From contig JBJTCD010000093.1 in the NCBI GenBank assembly GCA_046091665.1, positions 1-57,729 on the forward strand: a DNA stretch of 57,729 nt, given 5' to 3'. Numbering within the stretch: the first letter of the stretch is position 1; every line of letters starts with the position of its first letter. The position numbers were made by a program, and so were the translations under genes. Below the pieces are notes generated by a model. It saw only the letters and a list, made by a program, of their open reading frames with translations, made no database searches and was not told the DNA's origin. The stretch comes from CAIUPE01 sp046091665 (GTDB lineage: Bacteria > Pseudomonadota > Alphaproteobacteria > Rhizobiales > Beijerinckiaceae). This document shows, piece by piece, positions 51,254 to 57,729 of the stretch.

Positions 51254-53464
51254 ATGAGCGGAACAGAGACAAAAGCGGGCAAATGCCCGGTGGTTCATGG
51301 CAGTCCGAACCACGCAACTTTCGGTATGCGGTCAAATCGCGAATGGTGGCCGAACCAACTCAATCTGCGGATCCTGCATCAGAATTCCTCGATGTCCGAT
51401 CCTATGGACCCGAATTTTTCCTATGCCGAGGCCTTTAAGAAGCTCGATTACACGGCGGTAAAAAAAGATCTCCACGCCCTGATGACCGATACGCAGGACT
51501 GGTGGCCGGCCGATTACGGTCATTATGGCCCGTTCTTCATCCGTATGGCGTGGCACAGCGCCGGTACCTATCGCACAGGCGATGGCCGTGGCGGTGGTTC
51601 GCGCGGCTCGCAGCGTTTTGCGCCTCTGAACAGCTGGCCGGATAACACCAATCTCGACAAAGCGCGTCGGTTGCTTTGGCCGATCAAACAGAAATATGGC
51701 AACGCGCTGTCTTGGGCGGACTTGATGATCCTTGCTGGCAATGTCGCGCTTGAATCCATGGGCTTTAAAACATTTGGTTTTGCCGGTGGCCGTGAAGATA
51801 TTTGGGAGCCGGAAGAAGATATCTATTGGGGTAAAGAAAAGACCTGGCTCGGTGACGAGCGCTATCAAGGTGATCGCGATCTCGAAAATCCATTGGCCGC
51901 CGTGCAGATGGGTCTCATTTACGTCAATCCGGAAGGCCCGAATGGCAAGCCTGATCCGCTCGCCTCGGCGCGTGACATTCGCGAAACCTTCGCACGCATG
52001 GCAATGAATGATGAAGAGACTGTGGCATTGATCGCTGGTGGTCACACATTCGGTAAAGTTCATGGTGCCGCTGATCCGTCAAAATATGTTGGACCAGAGC
52101 CGGAAGGTGCAAGCATCGAAGAGCAAGGCCTCGGCTGGAAGAACACCTATGGTCCGGGCCATGGCGCGCATACGATCACGAGTGGTCTTGAAGGCGCGTG
52201 GACGACGAACCCGATCAAGTGGGATAACAACTATCTCGACAATCTCTTCGACTATGATTGGGAATTGACGAAGAGCCCGGCGGGTGCGTGGCAGTGGACG
52301 CCGAAGAATGGTGCAGGCGCAGGCACTGTGCCGGATGCGCATGATCCTTCAAAGCGTCACGCGCCCATGATGCTTACATCCGATATGGCGTTGAAAGTGG
52401 ATCCGATCTACGGCCCGATTTCAAAACGCTTCAAAGAGAACCCGGCGCAATTTGCTGATGCTTTCGCACGTGCATGGTTCAAACTCATGCATCGCGATAT
52501 GGGACCGAAGACACGTTACATCGGTCCTGAAGCCCCGAAAGAAGATTTGATCTGGCAGGATCCGATTCCCGCCGTCAATCATCCACTTGTTGATGCAAAA
52601 GATGTTGCGGCATTGAAGTCTCACATCTTGAGTGTAGGCATTTCAATCGCTGATCTCGTATCAACCACATGGGCTTCGGCTTCGACATTCCGGGGATCGG
52701 ATCGTCGTGGTGGTGCGAATGGTGCACGCATTCGCTTGGCACCGCAAAAGGATTGGGCGGCGAATGATCCGGCAACATTGCACAAAGTGTTGTCGGCGCT
52801 TGAAGCAATCCAAACAAAGTTCAACGCTTCAGCAACGGGTGGCAAGAAAATCTCGCTCGCCGATTTGATTGTGTTGGCTGGTGGAACAGCGATTGAAGAA
52901 GCGGCGAAAAAGGCTGGCCATTCAATAGAAGTGCCCTTCACGCCAGGTCGTATGGATGCCAGCCAAGAGCATACGGATGTTGACTCCTTCTCGGTGCTTG
53001 AGCCGATTGCGGATGGTTTCCGCGATTATCAAAAGGGCCGCTATGCGGTGTCAGCTGAGGAATTACTGCTCGACAAAGCACAGCTTCTCACTTTGACAGG
53101 CCCTGAATTGACGGCGCTTGTCGGTGGTCTTCGCGTTCTCAATGCGAATACCGGCAAGGCGAAGCATGGCGTGTTCACGAAAAATCCTGAAACGCTCACC
53201 AATGATTTCTTTGTCAATCTTCTCGACATGGGAACCGAGTGGAAATCAACCGACGACAAGGCCGAGACATTCGAAGGCCGTGATCGGAAAACCGGTGCGG
53301 TGAAATGGACGGCCACGCGCGTTGATCTTGTGTTTGGATCGAATTCGCAATTGCGTGCCTTCGCCGAAGTCTATGGCCAGTCGGATTCAAAGGCGAAATT
53401 CGTGAAAGATTTCGTCGCGGCTTGGACCAAAGTCATGATGCTTGATCGGTTCGATCTCGCATAA
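51254..53464 (+). CDS. katG: Catalase-peroxidase
   Basis: 736-residue haem enzyme that breaks down H2O2. The distal haem side has RMAWHSAGTYR (Arg, Trp, His), the proximal His is in GGHTFGKVHG, and the Trp-Tyr-Met cross-link residues are present (WH, GLIYVNPEGP, and ARMAMND). Two-domain length is normal. A GGGGAG ribosome site precedes the ATG. Divergent oxyR is its likely activator. A terminator follows. Confidence 0.97.
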   Translation: MSGTETKAGKCPVVHGSPNHATFGMRSNREWWPNQLNLRILHQNSSMSDPMDPNFSYAEAFKKLDYTAVKKDLHALMTDTQDWWPADYGHYGPFFIRMAWHSAGTYRTGDGRGGGSRGSQRFAPLNSWPDNTNLDKARRLLWPIKQKYGNALSWADLMILAGNVALESMGFKTFGFAGGREDIWEPEEDIYWGKEKTWLGDERYQGDRDLENPLAAVQMGLIYVNPEGPNGKPDPLASARDIRETFARMAMNDEETVALIAGGHTFGKVHGAADPSKYVGPEPEGASIEEQGLGWKNTYGPGHGAHTITSGLEGAWTTNPIKWDNNYLDNLFDYDWELTKSPAGAWQWTPKNGAGAGTVPDAHDPSKRHAPMMLTSDMALKVDPIYGPISKRFKENPAQFADAFARAWFKLMHRDMGPKTRYIGPEAPKEDLIWQDPIPAVNHPLVDAKDVAALKSHILSVGISIADLVSTTWASASTFRGSDRRGGANGARIRLAPQKDWAANDPATLHKVLSALEAIQTKFNASATGGKKISLADLIVLAGGTAIEEAAKKAGHSIEVPFTPGRMDASQEHTDVDSFSVLEPIADGFRDYQKGRYAVSAEELLLDKAQLLTLTGPELTALVGGLRVLNANTGKAKHGVFTKNPETLTNDFFVNLLDMGTEWKSTDDKAETFEGRDRKTGAVKWTATRVDLVFGSNSQLRAFAEVYGQSDSKAKFVKDFVAAWTKVMMLDRFDLA

Positions 53465-53490
53465 TTGACCCGGCGACTGAAGAAAAGTGA

Positions 53491-53524
53491 GGGCGTGGTC
53501 CATGTGACCGCGCCCTTTTTCTTT
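53491..53524 (+). terminator. Rho-independent terminator of katG
   Basis: GGGCG-T-GGTC...GACC-G-CGCCC stem followed by TTTTTCTTTT, 27 bases after the katG stop. Confidence 0.85.
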
Positions 53525-53654
53525 TCCGACTTCACTCTGCACGACATTGCGCAGAGCCTTCGCCGTGATTTATAACGATGCCTGATCTATTATCGATTCG
53601 GTCTGTTGGAGCGATCCCTGTGCGGACCACATAAATAAAGCCGGAGATTTTACG

Positions 53655-54101
53655 ATGCTGAAACTCTTGTCATCTGCGACTTTTGTAACGCTTCTCGTAC
53701 TGTCGAGCCCTGTTATGGCCAATCCTTTCTTTGGTGGGCCCAATGAAGCGTCATGCGTAACGGCAGCGGAAGCGTCTGCAAAACAATATGAGCATGAGCA
53801 GAAAATTATTTGGGGCAAAATGGGCGGCTCCATTCAGGAATTCAAACAGCAGCGCTATTTTGTTTCGAGCCGTGGCCAATGCCTTCTTGATGTGAAGTTT
53901 AAAATTTCCCAAAAGGGAAGAGTCGTAACGACGCGCTATCTTGTTGATGCGTTTGAGCGCCGGATTTACGGAACATTCTATGATGTTGGCGGCCAAAATA
54001 CGAAGCCTTTGACCTGCAATTATGGCGTCAATTTCAACGAAGCAGGCCAATGCGCCAATGAGTCAGAATTTGAATCCGTGATTGCACAACTCACGAATTG
54101 A
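53655..54101 (+). CDS. Small exported hypothetical protein
   Basis: 148 residues with a signal peptide (about 1-22, ending VMANP). Mature part has four Cys (ASCVT, GQCLL, LTCNY, GQCAN) and a central basic segment. No family recognised; similar small exported proteins occur in Hyphomicrobiales. A strong terminator hairpin follows. Confidence 0.65.
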   Translation: MLKLLSSATFVTLLVLSSPVMANPFFGGPNEASCVTAAEASAKQYEHEQKIIWGKMGGSIQEFKQQRYFVSSRGQCLLDVKFKISQKGRVVTTRYLVDAFERRIYGTFYDVGGQNTKPLTCNYGVNFNEAGQCANESEFESVIAQLTN

Positions 54102-54139
54102 TTTTGATCGCCCCTCTTGAGGGGCCACAAAACAAAAAA

Positions 54140-54168
54140 GCCATCGCTGCGAAGCGATGGCTTTTTTA
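54140..54168. terminator. Bidirectional terminator
   Basis: GCCATCGCT-GCGA-AGCGATGGC is a perfect 9-base stem with AAAAAA on the left and TTTTTT on the right, so it can end transcripts from both sides: the small secreted gene and the CAP-domain gene converge on it. Confidence 0.9.
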
Positions 54169-54187
54169 TTACAAGCGTAACGCGTGC

Positions 54188-54718
54188 TTAGTCTGTTACA
54201 AGAATTAGTGCCCAGTAGGTTTTGTAGCGAGATTTCGGGGAGTCTGCGCGTGCCATGCCCATATATTTCGCGTTTTTAAGACGCATATTTTCATTGTGAT
54301 AGGGCGAGCGGGTCCAAGAAGAAATGGCGGCCTCTGCCGATTGATGCGTAGCGCCAACATTCTCGGTCGCTTCCGATTTTTCAAAACCGGCAGCATCAAC
54401 GCGGCTGATGAAATCACCTGCGACTTCATGTGTTAGCGCATCGCGTGTCGCCATGGCGGTCGCTTGAAACTTCGCAAGTTCAACAAGGCGCGGTTCAATC
54501 GTTACAGGACCTAACCCTTGGCTCGCGCGAAAACGGTTCAATGCGGCGAGGCCATCAGCAGAGACATCTTGCGATGTCGTTTCGCCAACAACGACATTGG
54601 AAAGTGTGACTTTTGAGCCCGAGGCGCAAGACGCCAATAACACGCCAAGCAGCGCAAAAGTTGCGGGGCGCACAAAATGATGAAAGCGACGATCAGATTT
54701 GGTCATTCGAAAACCCAT
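54188..54718 (-). CDS. CAP-domain (SCP/YkwD-like) lipoprotein
   Basis: 176 residues. The N-terminus has a lipoprotein signal with LLASC as lipobox (Cys about 31). The rest is a CAP domain: LNRFRASQGLGPVTIEPRL, LTHEVAGDFISRVDAAGF, ATENVGATHQ and the SWTRSPYHNENM motif. The two His and Glu of the CAP site are present. Such bacterial proteins are thought to act at the cell envelope; the activity is unknown. The ATG at 54706 is an alternative. Confidence 0.82.
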   Translation of the reverse strand: MGFRMTKSDRRFHHFVRPATFALLGVLLASCASGSKVTLSNVVVGETTSQDVSADGLAALNRFRASQGLGPVTIEPRLVELAKFQATAMATRDALTHEVAGDFISRVDAAGFEKSEATENVGATHQSAEAAISSWTRSPYHNENMRLKNAKYMGMARADSPKSRYKTYWALILVTD

Positions 54719-54867
54719 CTAAAGCAAGTGAAATAAAGCCAAAAGCACTCTGCTTCTCTTAGAGCAGAGCTGCTGAATCGGGAAGTGCCGCGCGGATTAA
54801 ATTTTGTGTTTAGCGGCGAATGATCAAGAGTGAAAAGATGGCGGGTGATGCGCCGCCATCACTTTCA

Positions 54868-55695
54868 TCAAGAATTCAATGCACCGGGGCCGGGAATGGC
54901 ACCCGGAGGGCATTTGCCGAGAATGATCATGCCAAGCACTTCATCCTTGGTGACATCTTGTACACGCGCCGTTCCGACGATGCGTCCATTTTTCATGACC
55001 GCCACGCGATCCGACAATTCAAATACGTCATGAATGTCATGGCTGATCAAGAAAATACCGATGCCCTGTTTCTTCAATTCGAGAGTGAGGTCCGACACTT
55101 GTTGCGTTTCCTGCGGACCAAGCGCGGCGGTCGGCTCGTCCATGATGAGGATATTCGCATTGAAGTGAATCGCACGGGCAATCGCAACCGATTGCCGTTG
55201 GCCGCCGGACAATTTCTTCACCGGTTCTTTGAAGCGACGGAAATTGGGGTTCAAGCGGCCCATCACCTCGCGCGTCGCGGCTTCCATCGCCACGTCATCC
55301 AGCGTACCCCATTTCGTTTTGAGTTCGCGACCCAAAAACAGATTGGCGGCGGCATCGACATTGTCGGCGAGGGCGAGCGTTTGATAGATCGTTTCGATGC
55401 CATAGGCTTTCGCATCGCGCGGATTTTCAATCATTGCTTTTTCCCCGCGAATATAGATATCGCCATGATCGCGCTTGTAAGCGCCCGAGAGGATCTTGAT
55501 CAGTGTTGATTTGCCCGCGCCATTATGGCCGAGCAGTCCCACGACTTCACCTTCATAGAGTTCAAGCGAAGCGTGATCGACAGCCTTAATGCCGCCGAAG
55601 GCGATTGAAATGTCGCGCATTTCAATAAGCGGTTTCCGTCCAGCACTGAAGGCCGAAACGGTTGATGTTGTGGATGTGTGCTGATGGTCACTCAT
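54868..55695 (-). CDS. Sugar ABC transporter ATP-binding protein, single-domain XylG/FrcA type
   Basis: 275 residues with one ATPase domain, unlike the double-domain XylG of E. coli. Walker A is GHNGAGKST, signature KLSGGQRQS, Walker B ILIMDEPTAALG, H-loop SHDIHD. The start at 55695 has GGAG upstream. The single-domain form is common in alphaproteobacterial sugar systems, where it dimerises. It follows the permease gene closely. Confidence 0.9.
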   Translation of the reverse strand: MSDHQHTSTTSTVSAFSAGRKPLIEMRDISIAFGGIKAVDHASLELYEGEVVGLLGHNGAGKSTLIKILSGAYKRDHGDIYIRGEKAMIENPRDAKAYGIETIYQTLALADNVDAAANLFLGRELKTKWGTLDDVAMEAATREVMGRLNPNFRRFKEPVKKLSGGQRQSVAIARAIHFNANILIMDEPTAALGPQETQQVSDLTLELKKQGIGIFLISHDIHDVFELSDRVAVMKNGRIVGTARVQDVTKDEVLGMIILGKCPPGAIPGPGALNS

Positions 55696-55711
55696 GATGC
55701 GCACTCCGCTC

Positions 55712-57037
55712 TTAATTTGCGCGACGACGATAGATCTGGTCAAGCCACACGGCGAGAACCAGAACCGAACCCACGGCCATGTCTTTATAGGCCGAGTCAA
55801 AATTCAAAAGGGTCATGCCCGATTGTAGCGATTGCATCACGAGCGCACCAAGCATCGCGCCATAGATTGTGCCAACACCACCGGCGAGCGATGTGCCGCC
55901 GATCACGGTCGCGGCAATCACATAAAGCTCGTCAAAGAGGCCGAGCGCATTCGACGCTGCATTTAAACGTGCCGATGAAATACAGGCTGACACCGCAGCA
56001 AGAATACCCATGATCGTGAACATATAAAGCGTCATACGCTTTGTATTGATCCCGGCAAGTTCTGCGGCTTCGGGGTTGCCACCAATCGCATAGATGTAAC
56101 GGCCAAAACGCGTGCGTGTCGCAACGAAGGTCATCACCAATCCTGCAGCTACGGCAATCAAAACCGGAATCGTAAAGCCACGTGAAATCAAAAGACCGCC
56201 TTCCGGAATCGGAATATTATGCGCCTCCGCATATTCATTCGCGAGCTTGGGGGGGAAATAATAGGAATTCACGAGCCACACTGTTCCAAGTGCTAAAGCA
56301 CATCCCACAACAGCGAGAAAAACTTCAGCCCAGATAGGACGCAATGGAAAATTGAATTTCTTGCGTGACTGGCGCCCCGACCGAAGCGCAAAAATAATTG
56401 CGACGCAAATTAATGCACCAATCGCCCAGCTCGCGCTTGCGCCAATCGAAGAATAAAAAGGACCGCCGCCGAGGAGTTCGAATGTTTCATCCATGGGCGC
56501 AACGGTTTCACCGCGAATAACGGCCCATGCCGCACCACGCCAAACAATCAAACCACCAAGTGTGACGATAAAAGAAGGAATGCCGGCGTAAGAAATCAAC
56601 CATCCATGAAAGGCGCCGATGAGGGCGCCTGTGCAGAGGCCGATGATAATCGAAATAACCCAAATTGCGGGATGGCCAACGCCGAGCCAAGGTCCCAGAA
56701 TATAAACTTGCGAATAGCCCATCACGACCGCGACGAAGGCGAGAAGCGAGCCGACCGACAAATCAATATGGCGCATGACGATAATCATCACCATGCCTGT
56801 CGTCATCACCGCAATCGATGCGGTTTGAACGAGAAGAATCCAGAGATTGCGCGGCGTTAAAAAGACACCATTGCCTGTGCGCCATTCACCGGCGAGTTGA
56901 AAGCCGACCCAGATCAAGACGAGCGCGCCGATCATGCCTAAGAGTCTTGTGTCAATTTCTGTAGCCCGCAAGAAACGGGTGATCGCCCCTTCTTGGATGA
57001 GTGTGGGTTCCGATCTTGTTTCGGAAGACTGTGTCAT
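55712..57037 (-). CDS. xylH: Sugar ABC transporter permease, XylH-like
   Basis: 441 residues with about ten to eleven hydrophobic segments, longer than ribose RbsC, matching XylH. RHIDLSVGSLLAFVAVVMGY and AAELAGINTKRM (the permease coupling loop) are family traits. The sugar is probably xylose or a close pentose, judged by the binding protein beside it. 16 bases separate it from the ATPase gene. Confidence 0.9.
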   Translation of the reverse strand: MTQSSETRSEPTLIQEGAITRFLRATEIDTRLLGMIGALVLIWVGFQLAGEWRTGNGVFLTPRNLWILLVQTASIAVMTTGMVMIIVMRHIDLSVGSLLAFVAVVMGYSQVYILGPWLGVGHPAIWVISIIIGLCTGALIGAFHGWLISYAGIPSFIVTLGGLIVWRGAAWAVIRGETVAPMDETFELLGGGPFYSSIGASASWAIGALICVAIIFALRSGRQSRKKFNFPLRPIWAEVFLAVVGCALALGTVWLVNSYYFPPKLANEYAEAHNIPIPEGGLLISRGFTIPVLIAVAAGLVMTFVATRTRFGRYIYAIGGNPEAAELAGINTKRMTLYMFTIMGILAAVSACISSARLNAASNALGLFDELYVIAATVIGGTSLAGGVGTIYGAMLGALVMQSLQSGMTLLNFDSAYKDMAVGSVLVLAVWLDQIYRRRAN

Positions 57038-57117
57038 GGCGTTTCTCTCTCAGGCTTTGGCGAGCGCTCTTATCAAAGTAAGCGTCTTATTCTTAGTCCG
57101 TATTCGATTTGTTTAGC

Positions 57118-57163
57118 GAGAAAAAAACCGCGCCGCCTTTCCTCACGGAAATTGCGGCGCGGT
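57118..57163 (-). terminator. Terminator-like hairpin between binding-protein and permease genes
   Basis: On the minus strand ACCGCGCCGC pairs perfectly with GCGGCGCGGT around an 17-base spacer and is followed by TTTTTTTCT. It is a good intrinsic terminator inside the operon, so the binding protein should be made in excess over the permease and ATPase. The same layout is found between the PotD-like and PotB-like genes. Confidence 0.8.
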
Positions 57164-57212
57164 CTGATGGATCAAGCGAGGTGTTTATTCAACACCGGCG
57201 CTCAGACGATCA

Positions 57213-57729
57213 TTAGCCGCAAGCCTTGACGGTTCCAGCCTTCACGCCCGCGCAAGCCTTTTCCTTGGTGATGTGGCCAGCGTCGATTGCAACACCGATC
57301 GTGTCCTTCGTGATCACCGTCGGCTCGAGGAGGATCGAGTTCATTTCGACTTTCTTCTTGCCAAGGTTGAACTTGGTCACGCCCGGGAGCTTGTCGAGGG
57401 CTGTGCCGTCAGCAATCGTGTTGGCGAGTTCGCCAGCCTTTTTGCCGAGCTGGCGAGCATCTTTCCAGATCGAAACTGTCTGGGTGCCTAGAGCAACACG
57501 GTTGATCGCGGCGAGGTCACCGTCTTGGCCTGAAACGGCAACAGTGCCGTCCATGCCCTGGGCCTTGAGCGCTGCAACGACGCCTGAAGCCATGCCGTCA
57601 TTTTGTGACACGACTGCATCAATCTTGTTGCCGGTCGAGGTCAGGCATTGTTCCATGTTCTTCTGAGCATTGTCAGGCTTCCAGCCATCGGTGAAGGTTT
57701 CGCAAGAATTCTTGATCTTGCCAGCCTTG
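57213..57729 (-). CDS. xylF: Xylose-type periplasmic binding protein, N-terminus outside window
   Basis: C-terminal 171 residues of a family-2 sugar-binding protein; the rest is beyond the window end. Typical traits are VSQNDGMASGVVAALKAQG, GQDGDLAAINRVALGTQT and the ITKDTIGVAIDAGHI end. These match D-xylose-binding XylF. It is the first gene of the xylFHG-type operon and has a terminator-like hairpin behind it. The sugar is inferred from the family. Confidence 0.85.
   Translation of the reverse strand, partial: KAGKIKNSCETFTDGWKPDNAQKNMEQCLTSTGNKIDAVVSQNDGMASGVVAALKAQGMDGTVAVSGQDGDLAAINRVALGTQTVSIWKDARQLGKKAGELANTIADGTALDKLPGVTKFNLGKKKVEMNSILLEPTVITKDTIGVAIDAGHITKEKACAGVKAGTVKACG

Noticed and set aside
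51332..52063. Open frame of about 243 codons opposite katG
   Set aside because: Antisense to a certain gene, no signal or motif.
53465..53654. Possible tRNA or small RNA in the gap after katG
   Set aside because: Only a terminator stem; no cloverleaf arms or GTTCGA-like T loop.
54820..55509. Open frame of about 229 codons opposite the XylG-like ATPase
   Set aside because: Antisense to a gene with clear Walker motifs.
1..57729. CRISPR arrays, insertion sequences, prophage
   Set aside because: No regularly spaced repeats, transposase motifs or phage genes were seen.

Overview
This is chromosomal DNA of an alphaproteobacterium, most likely a member of the Hyphomicrobiales (Rhizobiales). The signs are a plant-type (class II) DAHP synthase, a short alphaproteobacterial phosphatidylserine decarboxylase beside PssA, the GGTC-VIRGC type of glutathione reductase, a DUF2865 protein, an OxyR/KatG pair, and intergenic palindromic repeats of the kind common in that order. 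Genus cannot be decided from what I can see. Most of the window is ordinary housekeeping DNA on both strands with short gaps. No tRNA, rRNA, CRISPR array, insertion sequence or phage gene was recognised.

Layout. 1-3263: an ArgE-type deacetylase (cut by the window edge) translationally coupled to a Rieske oxygenase, divergent from a flavoprotein monooxygenase. 3270-8058: small secreted proteins, a solitary FliN/SpoA-domain gene, a copper-chaperone pair (DUF2946-like + PCuAC), gph, and rpiA-gor. 8096-10920: an accessory patch with a VapBC module, an MFS exporter and an AT-rich orphan polymorphic-toxin/immunity pair. 11158-30206: housekeeping genes (class II DAHP synthase, a LigB-type dioxygenase, nadE-gltX, cysS, cimA, a LOG-family protein, a LysM protein, an Atm1-type ABC exporter, psd-pssA, infA, maf-yacG, a PLD nuclease), broken by two repeat-filled gaps. 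30209-38223: a TPR/O-GlcNAc-transferase-like protein, pgi, selO, bioY, a tyrosine phosphatase and an enolase-superfamily enzyme.

38434-42468: a thiamine locus. A clear TPP riboswitch precedes cytX (HMP transporter), thiO, thiS, thiG and thiE; the genes abut or overlap. The leader also contains an alternative helix that suggests how the switch works.

42478-50189: the most interesting block. A gene with the full active site of creatinase is followed on the same strand by a PotABCD-type ABC importer (ATPase, binding protein, two permeases) and a DUF1989 protein with a His-rich tail, and is divergent from a LysR regulator. I read this as an uptake and breakdown operon for creatine or a related guanidino compound. 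Characterised DUF1989 proteins act on carboxyguanidine, so the DUF1989 member may be an unrecognised guanidino-compound enzyme. 50210-53464: divergent oxyR and katG. 53655-57729: a small secreted protein, a CAP-domain lipoprotein, and a xylFHG-type sugar ABC transporter (binding protein cut by the window edge), with a terminator-like hairpin between the binding-protein and permease genes.
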